Shown here: positions 16,348-24,935 of the stretch, piece after piece
Position numbering within the stretch: position 1 is the stretch's first letter
Layout: each line of letters begins with the position of its first letter
DNA from: Sphingomonas sp.
GTDB lineage: Bacteria; Pseudomonadota; Alphaproteobacteria; Sphingomonadales; Sphingomonadaceae
Direction of reading: 5' to 3'
Length of the DNA: 48,695 nucleotides
Assembly: GCF_019746665.1 (NCBI RefSeq)
Contig: NZ_JAIERS010000022.1
Span: forward strand, 1-48,695
Translations under genes and position numbers: made by a program
The notes under the pieces: generated by a model
Seen by the model: the letters and a program-made list of their open reading frames with translations, nothing else
Databases searched by the model: none
Told to the model about the DNA's origin: nothing

Positions 16348-17533
16348 AGCGAGCGCGGCGACCGCGGCGATGAAAGCGCGCTGGGCGGAGCTTGCGCGCG
16401 CGATCGCCGCCGCACCACCACAGCCAGCCGCGCCGGTCGCCCAACGCCAAGGCCAGCTCTCCATCATGGGCTCGGGGATCGCGCACGGCCATTTGAGCAT
16501 CGACGTCGAACGTCACATCGCTGTGGCCGACCGCGTTTTCTACAGCATCAACGATCACATCACGAAGAACTGGCTGCGCCAGTTGCGGCCCGACGGCTTC
16601 GATTTGGCGATCCTCTATCACGAAGCGATCGACCGGCACGCCACCTATACCCGCATGGCCGAAGCGCTGCTGCATTATGTCCGCCAGGGGGAACATGTCG
16701 CAGCCGTGTTTTACGGCCATCCGGGCATTTTCGCCGCCCCCGGGCACCGCGCCGTACAGCTCGCGCGCAAGGAAGGGCACCGGGCGCGGATGCATCCCGG
16801 CATCTCCGCGCTCGACTGTCTCGTCGCCGATCTCGGCTTCGATCCCGGGCTCCCCGGGCTGCTGAGCTATGAAGCGACCGACCTGCTGCTCCGGCGGCGG
16901 CGGCTCGATCCCAGCCTTCACACCATGCTCTGGCAAGTGGGCGTCGTCGGCGAGCTCGGCTATCGCCGCGAGGGTTATGGCAATCAGGGCCTGCCGCTGC
17001 TCGTCGACCTGCTCGAGGAGGCCTATGGCGCGGACTTCGAGCTCGTCCACTATGTCGGCGCGCAATATGCCGGCGGCGAGCCGCTGATCGAGCGCCTGTC
17101 GGTCGTGGCGCTGCGCGATCCGCATCAGGCGCGGCGGTTGACGACGCTATCGACCTTTTACCTCGCCCCCGCGGCGGTCAGCGAAACCGACCCGGCGCGC
17201 GCGCATGCCTTCGGCGCCCCGATCCGCCGGCGCCCGACCGGGGTGATGCGCGATCTGACCCAATATGGCCCGCGCGAGCGCAAGTCGCTGGCGAGCATGG
17301 CGCCGCTTGCCTTCTCGAGCGGCTACCGCGTCCAAGAGACAAGCCCGGTGATCGACTTTCTCGACGCGCTACAGCGCGACATCGCGCTGCGCGGGCGGTT
17401 CGAGCGAGATCCGGCCGCCGTGCTCGACGGACCCGAGGGCGCCCAGCTGACCGAGCGGCAGAAAAGCCTGCTGGGCACCCAGCACAACAAAGCCATCATC
17501 GCCGCGATCACCGAGCCCGGCGAGCGCGGCTGA
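16334..17533 (+). CDS. Borosin-like SAM-dependent peptide N-methyltransferase, copy 1
   Basis: The protein has 399 residues, starting at ATG 16334 with GGAGCG upstream. Residues 40-290 are a tetrapyrrole-methylase-fold SAM methyltransferase of the OphMA/SonM (borosin) type. Visible features are the SAM loop MGSGIAHGH (45-53), the putative catalytic pair R101/Y105 in DRHATY, FYGHPGIF (126-133), HPGISALDCLVADLG and HTMLWQVG. Borosin enzymes methylate backbone amides of a peptide. The C-terminus (337-395: VIDFLDALQRDIAL, FERDPAAVL, LTERQKSLL) resembles the helical borosin-binding domain, which in split systems lies on the precursor. The remaining tail is very short, so a fused core peptide is not obvious. 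Confidence 0.82.
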   Translation: MHLVEASAATAAMKARWAELARAIAAAPPQPAAPVAQRQGQLSIMGSGIAHGHLSIDVERHIAVADRVFYSINDHITKNWLRQLRPDGFDLAILYHEAIDRHATYTRMAEALLHYVRQGEHVAAVFYGHPGIFAAPGHRAVQLARKEGHRARMHPGISALDCLVADLGFDPGLPGLLSYEATDLLLRRRRLDPSLHTMLWQVGVVGELGYRREGYGNQGLPLLVDLLEEAYGADFELVHYVGAQYAGGEPLIERLSVVALRDPHQARRLTTLSTFYLAPAAVSETDPARAHAFGAPIRRRPTGVMRDLTQYGPRERKSLASMAPLAFSSGYRVQETSPVIDFLDALQRDIALRGRFERDPAAVLDGPEGAQLTERQKSLLGTQHNKAIIAAITEPGERG

Positions 17534-17576
17534 ACTTGCGCGGCCAGGCGCCGCACCCCGAGCGAAAGGAACGGCG

Positions 17577-18833
17577 ATGCGCGCGGAGACAGTGGCTCAG
17601 GACGAAACGGCGCGGATGGTCGCACGCTGGCGGGAACTCGCCGCCGCCATCGCCGCGCGCACGGGTGAAGACGCCCCGATCATCCCCGGCGAGTTGAGCG
17701 TCCTTGGTTCGGGCATCGCGCACAACGACATCATGGTGAGCGATGAAACCGCGCTGCTGCACGCCGATGTCGTCTTCCACTGCCTTTATGACCGCGTGAC
17801 CGAAAGCTGGATCAATCAGCTGCGGCCCGACGCTTATGACCTGCGCATCCTGTACAACCCATCGGTCGCGCGGCATCTGAGCTATGTCTGCATGGCGGAA
17901 GCTTTGCTCCATTTCGTCCGCCAGGGCAAAAAGGTGGTGGCGATGTTCTATGGCCATCCCGGCTTCTTCGCGACGCCCACGCACCGCGCGATCAAGGTAG
18001 CGCGCGCGGAAGGCCACCGAACCACGATGCGCCCGGGTATTTCCGCGCTCGATCACCTCGTCGCCGATCTCGGCTTCGATCCGATGATTCCTGGGCTGAT
18101 AAGCTTCGAGGCATCCGAACTGGTTTACGGCGGGCGCGTCCTCGATCCGTCGCTGCATACCATCCTTTGGCAGATTGGCGCGGTTGGCGATTATGGCTTC
18201 GCCCCGGGCGGGTTCGAGAACAAGGGCTTCGAACGCCTGCTCGACCGGCTGATCGCTGCCTTTGGCGAGGACTGGACCGCGGTCCACTATATCGCCCCCC
18301 ATTATGTCGGGCTCGACCCGGTGATCGAGGCGATGACGCTGGCGGCGCTGCGCGATCCTGCGGCCAAGCAATCAATCTCGGCGATCTCGACGCTCTATCT
18401 CGCACCGATGGTCGGCGCGCGCGACGGGGCGATCCGCCAGCGCACGCAGCAATACGCCCTTCCCGAATGGGCCGCCCCGATCACCGAGCGATCAGCGCCG
18501 CCACGCCATGCCGCCGCCTTTTACGGCCAGGTCGAACAGGCCGCCCTGGCGCTGTTCCAGGCGTTCGTGCCGCCCGACCATTATCGCGCGACGCCGCCCA
18601 CCGCCGCGAACCAGTTCCTGCAAGCGTTGAGCCGCGACGTCGCGTTGCTCGAACGCTTCTCCGCGGCGCCCGGCAAGGTCTTGGCCGACCCGCGCTTCGC
18701 CGCGCTAAGCCCGCGCGCTCGCCGTCTGCTGCAAGTTCCCCATCCCCGCGCGATCAATGCCGCGCTGAATGACGAAACAGCAATGGTGGACGGGCCTGAT
18801 CTTGAAGCAACGGCACCCATCGTCGCTGATTAG
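17577..18833 (+). CDS. Borosin-like SAM-dependent peptide N-methyltransferase, copy 2
   Basis: The 418-residue protein is paralogous to the preceding gene, with an AAAGGAA ribosome site. The fold landmarks are kept: LGSGIAHND (43-51), R99/Y103 in ARHLSY, FYGHPGFF (124-131), RPGISALDHLVADLG and HTILWQIG. The C-terminal helical domain (about 344-397: FLQALSRDVAL, VLADPRF, LSPRARRLL) matches that of copy 1. It is followed by a 21-residue acidic/aliphatic tail containing VDGPDLEATAPIVAD, a candidate self-methylated core as in fused borosins. Canonical cobalamin or siroheme methylases lack such a C-terminal extension. Activity on its own tail, or on the neighbouring leader proteins, is inference. 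Confidence 0.82.
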   Translation: MRAETVAQDETARMVARWRELAAAIAARTGEDAPIIPGELSVLGSGIAHNDIMVSDETALLHADVVFHCLYDRVTESWINQLRPDAYDLRILYNPSVARHLSYVCMAEALLHFVRQGKKVVAMFYGHPGFFATPTHRAIKVARAEGHRTTMRPGISALDHLVADLGFDPMIPGLISFEASELVYGGRVLDPSLHTILWQIGAVGDYGFAPGGFENKGFERLLDRLIAAFGEDWTAVHYIAPHYVGLDPVIEAMTLAALRDPAAKQSISAISTLYLAPMVGARDGAIRQRTQQYALPEWAAPITERSAPPRHAAAFYGQVEQAALALFQAFVPPDHYRATPPTAANQFLQALSRDVALLERFSAAPGKVLADPRFAALSPRARRLLQVPHPRAINAALNDETAMVDGPDLEATAPIVAD

Positions 18834-18961
18834 TCGAATTCGAATAATTGCATCTTTCGGTGGAGTGTTTGTTTGGAGCTTAACTCCATCTACGGCTGTT
18901 TCTTTCGTTCACCAATTAATCGTAAGCAGGTAAATCTGTTCCGAGATCAAGGAGAAGTACC

Positions 18962-19480
18962 ATGCGGGAATTGACGCTAGAAGAGCTTGAACTCGTTGCT
19001 GGTGGCGAGGATACGGGCGACATCGTGGTGACGGGCGACACCGGCGGCGGCGGCGATGGCTACTGGGACTATTTCGGCGACTATGGCGATACCGGCGGCG
19101 GTGACGGCGGCGGCGGTGGTGGTGGCGACGTGGGCACTACACCCCCGCCGATCGTCGTGACGTCGGACGATCACGGCAACAGCGTCACCGTCCAGCCCAA
19201 ATATGATCCCACCGCGCACACGGCCGACATCATCGTCACCGCGAAGAACAGCGCGGGCGATTTCAAGATCGACTTCGATCTTGCCAAGCTCGATGTCAAA
19301 TCGCTCACGCTCGATATCCAGGAAGGGTCATCGACCTATACCGGTACGATCGATCTGAGCAGCGGGCTCGCCACCGGCACCTATTCGGTGCAGTTCAGCA
19401 ACGGCGCGTCCGGTTCATTCTCGGTCGGCACGAACGGCAGCGACGTGTCGGTCGGCGCCGCGCTGCAGGTCCACTTCTGA
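18962..19480 (+). CDS. Double-glycine-leader protein, third PCAT cargo
   Basis: The protein has 172 residues with a strong AAGGAG ribosome site. The leader MRELTLEELELVAGG is identical to those of the two minus-strand cargo proteins, followed by EDTGDIVVTGD and a Gly-rich region (about 27-57). The rest is beta-rich, with Ser/Thr/Gly-rich strands and no known enzymatic motif. Motifs resembling TonB boxes recur at DIVVTG (20-25), PIVVTS (63-68) and DIIVTA (89-94). It follows the two methyltransferase genes on the same strand after a 128-bp AT-richer gap containing a small hairpin (18874-18888), so it may have its own promoter. It is a candidate substrate of the modification enzymes. Confidence 0.82.
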   Translation: MRELTLEELELVAGGEDTGDIVVTGDTGGGGDGYWDYFGDYGDTGGGDGGGGGGGDVGTTPPPIVVTSDDHGNSVTVQPKYDPTAHTADIIVTAKNSAGDFKIDFDLAKLDVKSLTLDIQEGSSTYTGTIDLSSGLATGTYSVQFSNGASGSFSVGTNGSDVSVGAALQVHF

Positions 19481-19535
19481 ACGTCACGCGGCGGTCCAAG
19501 TCAACCGCCGCGGCCTTTCCGGGTAGATTACGGGT

Positions 19536-20519
19536 ATGACGATGCCGCGGCGGAACCGGAAGCGTTGCGTTCGCACCGCGCCCCGGGGTGGGACTGGCGA
19601 CCGATGCTGGTTCCGCTGGCGGTGGTCGATCGGCTTGCTCCTTCTCGCCGCGCTCGGCGCGCCGTGCTCGGCCCAGGTGCCGGCCACCGCGCCTGCCACG
19701 GCGAGCGGGCAGCGCTTGCACTTCGTCGAGGGCAAGGATTGGGCGCCGCTGCCTTATGAATCCGCGCACGGCGAGATTCTCTTCGCCGCCGTGATCGATG
19801 ATCGCCCGGTGACGATCCTGCTCGACAATGGCACCGAGCGCACCGTGATCGACCGCGATTTCCTTCGCCGGGCCGGAATCGCGGTCACGCAGAGCCCCGC
19901 ACGGGCGAAGACGAGCGGCGGGGATAGCCTGGCGACGGGGGTCACCGGGCGCGATCTCACGCTGGCGGCCGCGAAGGCATTTACGCTGACCGGCACCTTC
20001 GCGACCATCGATCTGCAGCCGATATCAATCGCGCTGGGTCGCCGCGTCGACGCGATCCTGGGCGCCGATGTGCTGGATCATTTCGCGATCATGGTCCAAC
20101 CCCAAACCAAGCAGCTGTCGCTCGCGCCGAGCGGCAGCATCAAGGCCAGCGCCGGGTCGGTCGTGCTGCCGCTCCAACCGGGAGGGACCGTCGTCGCGCA
20201 GATTGACGGGCAACCGGCCGTGCTGAAGGTCGATTACGGCTTCTCCGGGGTCGTGCGGCTAACCGACACGCGCTGGCGCGCGCTCTTTCCCGAGGGCGGC
20301 GGCGAAATCAGCACGCAAACCGGGGCGAATGGTGTCGAACGCCAAACCAACGCGCGCCGCGCAACGCTCGCGCTCGGCCGGCTGACCGCGCGGGAGGTTC
20401 CCGTCGAGAATGGCTATCGAACCGATCGACCGGTCGATGGGCTGGTCGGAAACGGTCTGCTCGGGCGCGTGACGAGCGTGCTGGACATGCAGCGCGCCAC
20501 GCTCATCCTGGTACCCTAG
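19536..20519 (+). CDS. Retropepsin-like protein with altered catalytic motifs
   Basis: The protein has 327 residues with an N-terminal signal or anchor (WSIGLLLLAALGAPCSAQ). It has two retropepsin-like lobes with the conserved ILGADVL loop (about 174-180). The catalytic D-T-G motifs are changed to D97-N-G (LLDNGTE) and D233-Y-G (KVDYGFS). The aspartates remain, so weak or specialised activity is possible, but the pattern suggests loss of normal proteolysis. It ends the plus arm of the export locus and mirrors the intact retropepsin-PDZ gene at the other end. Its 3' end overlaps the convergent epimerase gene by 17 bp. Confidence 0.78.
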   Translation: MTMPRRNRKRCVRTAPRGGTGDRCWFRWRWSIGLLLLAALGAPCSAQVPATAPATASGQRLHFVEGKDWAPLPYESAHGEILFAAVIDDRPVTILLDNGTERTVIDRDFLRRAGIAVTQSPARAKTSGGDSLATGVTGRDLTLAAAKAFTLTGTFATIDLQPISIALGRRVDAILGADVLDHFAIMVQPQTKQLSLAPSGSIKASAGSVVLPLQPGGTVVAQIDGQPAVLKVDYGFSGVVRLTDTRWRALFPEGGGEISTQTGANGVERQTNARRATLALGRLTAREVPVENGYRTDRPVDGLVGNGLLGRVTSVLDMQRATLILVP

Positions 20520-21459
20520 GCGACGGCGGCGAGATCGGCGGAGAGAACGAAGCGATCGTGGCTGGCACGCCCACGTCGAAGGGCGTCACATCGCTCCAGA
20601 AGCGCGCGCGCCATTTGCCCGCATCAACCTGATAGGGCCGGTCCCACTGGAAGCGCATTTCCTTCAGGTTGCGCAGGAACGGCACCAATGGCGCGAGAAT
20701 GTCGAGCGCGATCGGCGGAAGCGCGGTCAGCCGGAGCTTTTTGCCCGCCGACGCCGCACCGATCGCCAGGATCTCCCGCGAGGATCGGGTCGGTGCGCAC
20801 GGCATGTGCCACGCCTGCCCGAACGCGTCGTCGCCCGCGTCGAGCAATGTCACGATCGCGCGGCCGATATCGGGTGTGTACGCATAATCATGCGGCTGAT
20901 CGGGCGAGAACACAAAGCTTGCGCGCTTGCCTTGGGCGATCGCGGCAAGCCCGGTGGCGCCGAGGTGCGACAACGTGACCCCCGGCCCATAGAAATCCGG
21001 CGCGCGCAGCGCCGCAACCCGCACTCGGTTCTGCTCCTGCCACAGCCGCGTCGCCGCCGCCCGGGCCGCGGGCTTGCGGCCGTAATCGGTGAGCGGCATG
21101 GTCTCGACCAGCGGCGCGGTTTGCGGGCCGTACATGTAGAGATTGTCGAGAAACACGATCCGCGCGCCGCTCTCGGCACACGCGCCGAGCAGATTGCGCA
21201 TAGTTTGCGGCCACACCCGCTCCCAAACGTGGCTTTCATAAGCGAAGCCGATCGTTAGGACGATTTGCGCGGCGCCCGCCACCGCGCGGCGCACTTGATC
21301 CTGTTCGAGCACATCGCAGGCGACGAAGGGCACGTTCGAGGGCAGATCGGCCGGCCGCCGTCGCTGCGCGACCCGCACGCCCCGCCCCTGGGCCTGCAGC
21401 CGGGCGACCGTTTCCCGGCCGCACGGGCCATAGCCGAACACCAGAATGTCTCCGCTCAT
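20503..21459 (-). CDS. NAD(P)-dependent epimerase/dehydratase-like oxidoreductase
   Basis: The protein has 318 residues and is an extended/atypical SDR. The N-terminus ILVFGYGPCGRETVARL is a Rossmann GxGxxG loop, and the middle has IVFLDNLYMYGP (a YG-type active-site strand) and LRAPDFYGPGV. The classical YxxxK is not clear. I chose ATG 21459, preceded by AAGGAG. It diverges from a LysR regulator across a 73-bp gap, so that regulator probably controls it. The substrate is unknown. Confidence 0.83.
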   Translation of the reverse strand: MSGDILVFGYGPCGRETVARLQAQGRGVRVAQRRRPADLPSNVPFVACDVLEQDQVRRAVAGAAQIVLTIGFAYESHVWERVWPQTMRNLLGACAESGARIVFLDNLYMYGPQTAPLVETMPLTDYGRKPAARAAATRLWQEQNRVRVAALRAPDFYGPGVTLSHLGATGLAAIAQGKRASFVFSPDQPHDYAYTPDIGRAIVTLLDAGDDAFGQAWHMPCAPTRSSREILAIGAASAGKKLRLTALPPIALDILAPLVPFLRNLKEMRFQWDRPYQVDAGKWRARFWSDVTPFDVGVPATIASFSPPISPPSPRVPG

Positions 21460-21532
21460 CGCCTGTCTCCTTCGGCCCGAACCAATAGCGCCACCTTGAC
21501 CATGCACCGAATGCAATGATCTAATACAGGCC

Positions 21533-22462
21533 ATGCGTGAGAAGCATTTACGCTCGATCGACCTCAACCTGCTGCCGGTGCTCGACGCGCTGCTTCGCCA
21601 CCGCAACGCGAGCCGGGCGGGGCGGGAAGTCGGGCTCAGCCAGCCGGCGATGAGTCGCGCGCTTGGCCGGCTGCGCGATTTGCTGGAGGATCCGCTGCTG
21701 GTGCGCGGACCGGGCGGCTTGCTGCTGTCCCCCCGGGCGGAAGCGCTTCAGCCGGCATTGGCGGCGATATTGACGGAGCTACGCGGCCTGCTCGCCGAAC
21801 CCGCTTTCGATCCCAGTGCCGAGCGGCGGACGATGCGCATCGCGATGACCGATGCCCAGGCCAGCCTGCTGCTCGCGCCGCTGATCGCGCGGGTCACGGC
21901 GCAGGCGCCGGGCGTGCTGATCGAATGGGTGCCGATCGCGGCGGGCGTTGGCGAGCGCATGGCCAAGGGCGAAGTCGATCTGGCGCTGGCGCTCGACACC
22001 ACGCCGCTGCCCGGCGGCGCGGCCTCGTCGCCGCTGATGGAGGATCGGCTGGCGACGGTCGTGCGGCAGGGCCATCCCTGCGGCGGCCAGTGGTCGCTGG
22101 CGGATTACGCGCGCTATCCCAGCGTGATCGTCTCGCTGCTCGGTGATCGCACGTCCGACATGGACGCCGAACTCGCCGCCAGCGGCATCGAGCGCCCGAT
22201 CGCGGCGATCGTCCCGAATTTCCGGGCGGCCGCGGAAATTGTCGCGTCGTGCGATGCCGTGACCACCATCTCCCGCGCGTTCGCGGCTACCCTACCCCTG
22301 CCGTTGGTGCTGATCGAGCCACCGCTTGGCAATATCAGGCTCAGCGTGGTGATGATTTGGGCACGGTTTCGCGGTAACGATCCCCTGCTCGAGTGGCTTC
22401 GCGCTCAACTCGCCGCGGTAAGCGCAAGTGCCGGTGCTCAGACAGCGCCGATGGCGGTATGA
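21533..22462 (+). CDS. LysR-family transcriptional regulator
   Basis: The protein has 309 residues. The N-terminal winged helix-turn-helix is typical (LRSIDLNLLPVLDALL, ASRAGREVGLSQPAMSRAL, RLRDLLEDPLLVR). A periplasmic-binding-like effector domain spans about residues 90-300. It resembles the NodD/PcpR-type subgroup that begins LRSIDLNLL. It diverges from the epimerase gene, the usual arrangement for a LysR regulator and its target. Confidence 0.9.
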   Translation: MREKHLRSIDLNLLPVLDALLRHRNASRAGREVGLSQPAMSRALGRLRDLLEDPLLVRGPGGLLLSPRAEALQPALAAILTELRGLLAEPAFDPSAERRTMRIAMTDAQASLLLAPLIARVTAQAPGVLIEWVPIAAGVGERMAKGEVDLALALDTTPLPGGAASSPLMEDRLATVVRQGHPCGGQWSLADYARYPSVIVSLLGDRTSDMDAELAASGIERPIAAIVPNFRAAAEIVASCDAVTTISRAFAATLPLPLVLIEPPLGNIRLSVVMIWARFRGNDPLLEWLRAQLAAVSASAGAQTAPMAV

Positions 22463-22694
22463 CGGCTGTCAGGATCACCGGGCATCGCCCCCAAGGGCTG
22501 GAAATTAGGGCGCAAAGCCGCCGACGGGCGGGTTGAGCCAGAACCGCCTCAGCGGCTCCTGGGCCAGTCTCGAGCTGGCGGCTTCTGGCCCCGCGATCCA
22601 GGAAAGCTCACCTTCGCCATAAGGGACGGAGTCCCGGTTCGTCAGGTCAGGCGCCGACGGGCTGATTGCGAGGGCACGGAATCGTTCCTCGCCT

Positions 22695-23600
22695 CTATCC
22701 TGTCGCACCATCGGCGAATTGGTTGAGCAGCCATTCCAGCAGGGCATCGATCTGTTTGCTCGTCCGCGTGGGGGGGCGGACGAACCAATAGCTGTAGATG
22801 TCTTCGACGGCGTCGGGCGAAAGCCGGACCAAGATGCCGGTGCGCAGCAGGGGTGCCACAAGCCGCTCCCGCGCGAGCGCGACGCCCAAACCCTGTATCG
22901 CGGCGTCGAGCGCCAGCGCGGCGTCGGGCAGTTCGAGCGCCGCGCCGTCCTGGCGATCGAGGTCGGGAGCCGTTTCGTCGAACCAGCGCCGCCATGATTG
23001 GAACGGCGTGCCGATCCGCGGCGCGGCGCGCCAGTCCGCTCCCGGCGCGATCAGGTGCGGCGCGGCGACGGGGAACAGCCGTTCGCGCCCGAGCAGCCGG
23101 CTTTCCACCCCCGGCCATCCCCCCGGTCCATAGCGGATGCCGGCATCGACGCTATCGGACGCGCCGGCGTCCAGCGCCGAGCTGACCTCGATCGCCGCGA
23201 TCAGGCCCGGATGATCGCGGTGGAGCGCGGGGAGCCGCGGCACCAGCCACAGCCGCGCGATCGCCGGTGTCGTCGAAATTCGCAAGCCAGCAGCATGGCG
23301 TGGCAACACGGGATGGCCGAATGCCTCTTCGAGGATGCGCAGCGCCTCCCGCGTCCGCGTGACAAGGCTGCTCGCGGCTGCGGTCGGCATCATGCGGCGC
23401 CCCGCGCGCGCGAAAAGCGGCGCACCCGCCCAAGTTTCGAGGGCATCGACCTGGCGGCTCACCGCCCCGTGCGTCAGACCGAGCTCGCGCGCCGCGTCCG
23501 AATAGCTTTGGCGCCGCACCGCCGCTTCCAGAACCCGGAGCGCCTGCAGCGAGGGAAGCGGCGCAATTGTGTGATTATTGCTCACACTGTGTGTTCCCAC
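22695..23600 (-). CDS. LysR-family regulator, GcvA-like
   Basis: The protein has about 301 residues from GTG 23600, with GTG 23585 as an alternative. The GcvA-type N-terminus is PLPSLQALRVLEAAVRRQSY, then LGLTHGAVSRQV and RAGRRMMPT, followed by the substrate-binding domain. It diverges from the GST-glyoxalase fusion gene across 41 bp. The start region carries CACACTGTGTG, a short palindrome that could be part of its binding site. The C-terminus is followed by about 230 bp without a clear gene. Confidence 0.87.
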   Translation of the reverse strand: MGTHSVSNNHTIAPLPSLQALRVLEAAVRRQSYSDAARELGLTHGAVSRQVDALETWAGAPLFARAGRRMMPTAAASSLVTRTREALRILEEAFGHPVLPRHAAGLRISTTPAIARLWLVPRLPALHRDHPGLIAAIEVSSALDAGASDSVDAGIRYGPGGWPGVESRLLGRERLFPVAAPHLIAPGADWRAAPRIGTPFQSWRRWFDETAPDLDRQDGAALELPDAALALDAAIQGLGVALARERLVAPLLRTGILVRLSPDAVEDIYSYWFVRPPTRTSKQIDALLEWLLNQFADGATG

Positions 23601-23641
23601 TTATCGATGGCCTCACATAGCGGCGCGGCTACGATCGCGCC

Positions 23642-24778
23642 ATGACCAAGCTCAGCTTCTATTATTCGCCCGGCGCCTGCTCTCTGGCGTCGCACATCCT
23701 GCTTCACGAAACGGGCGAGCCGTTCACGGCGCATCGGGTGACCCTCGCCAAGGGTGAGCATCTGCGGCCCGATTTCCTCGCGATCAATCCGCGTGCCCGC
23801 GTACCGGCGCTCCGGATCGGCGAAGAGGTGGTGACCGAGAATGCGGCGATCCTCGCCTGGCTCGGGGACCGTTGCGGACTGCTGCCGCCCGCCGGCTCGC
23901 TCGGTCGAATCCGCGCGCTGGAGTGGCTGGTCTGGATGGCCAGCACCGTGCATATCGGTTTCGCGCAGGTCTGGCGCGGCGCGCGGTTCAGCGATGACAC
24001 CAGCCAGCACGACGCGATCCGCCGCAGCGGCATCGCGACGATCGCGCGTCACTTCGCCGAAATCGAGACGCGGATCGCGGGTGAACATGCCCTGGGCGCC
24101 GGCTATTCGGTTGTCGACGCCAATCTTCTCCCCTTCTACCGCTGGGGCAGTCGGGTTGGCTTCGACATGCGCGCGCGTTTTCCGCGCTGGACAGCGCACA
24201 CCGAGCGGATGCTCGATCGGCCAGCGGTACAGGCGACGATCGCCGCCGAGGAGATCGAGATGTGGCCGGCGGCCGATCCGTTCGTCGCCGCGCTGACGCC
24301 GGCCGGGACGCCGCCTCTGGCCATTCGCGGCTATGATCATGTCGGCGTCCGGGTCTCGAACCGTGCGCGCGCGCTCCACTTCTACGGCGCGCTGGGCTTC
24401 GCGCCCGAACCCGGCGAAGGCGGCGTCGAGCGCCGCGCGGTTGGCCTGATCAACGCCGCCGGGGTCCGCGTGAACCTCATCTTCAACGGCGAGCCCGATC
24501 CGCACGGGCGCAACGTGCTGATGGACGTGCCCGAGAAGCGGCCCGGCTGGACGCATCCGGCCTTCACCGTCGAACGGCTCGATGACGTCCTCGCCTGGGC
24601 CGCCGGCCAAGGGGTCACGATCACCGAGGGGCCGGTCAGTTGGGGCCGCCGCCGCGTCTGTTTCCTGCGCGATCCCGACGGCAATGTGCTGGAGTTCGAT
24701 GAACTACTGCCGCCGCCCGGCGATGCCACCAATCTCGCCGATCCTGCCAGCGCGACGGCGGATGGCGCGGCGATCTGA
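23642..24778 (+). CDS. Glutathione S-transferase fused to a glyoxalase/VOC domain
   Basis: The protein has 378 residues. Residues 1-80 are a thioredoxin-like GST N-domain (LSFYYSPGACSLASHI, then NPRARVPAL and the glutathione-binding VTENAAIL). Residues 90-205 are the all-helical C-domain. Residues 228-355 are a VOC (glyoxalase/bleomycin-resistance) domain with GYDHVGVRVSN and CFLRDPDGNVLEF. It is likely a glutathione-dependent detoxification enzyme acting on a reactive electrophile. The fusion is intact with no frameshift, and it is probably regulated by the divergent LysR protein. Confidence 0.85.
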   Translation: MTKLSFYYSPGACSLASHILLHETGEPFTAHRVTLAKGEHLRPDFLAINPRARVPALRIGEEVVTENAAILAWLGDRCGLLPPAGSLGRIRALEWLVWMASTVHIGFAQVWRGARFSDDTSQHDAIRRSGIATIARHFAEIETRIAGEHALGAGYSVVDANLLPFYRWGSRVGFDMRARFPRWTAHTERMLDRPAVQATIAAEEIEMWPAADPFVAALTPAGTPPLAIRGYDHVGVRVSNRARALHFYGALGFAPEPGEGGVERRAVGLINAAGVRVNLIFNGEPDPHGRNVLMDVPEKRPGWTHPAFTVERLDDVLAWAAGQGVTITEGPVSWGRRRVCFLRDPDGNVLEFDELLPPPGDATNLADPASATADGAAI

Positions 24779-24935
24779 ATACACCGATATCGGTTTCAAG
24801 CCGCGCCCGGTCGCCAACGCCGTGAACTCGGCCAGCGTCGTCGCCCTTCGGGCATCAGCGCCGAGCCGGCCACGCCAAGCGCCCGCGATACGGGAACGGC
24901 CTGGGCGAAATTCTCACCGCGAAGGAGATCGACTT

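Noticed and set aside
16334..18833. Cobalamin or siroheme biosynthesis methylases
   Set aside because: The fold is shared, but the R/Y pair, FYGHPG context and C-terminal helical extension match borosin enzymes better. No tetrapyrrole pathway genes are nearby.
22505..22861. 118-codon minus-strand frame downstream of the GcvA-like gene
   Set aside because: It overlaps the LysR coding region in another frame, and only its tail lies in free sequence. There is no ribosome site or family support.
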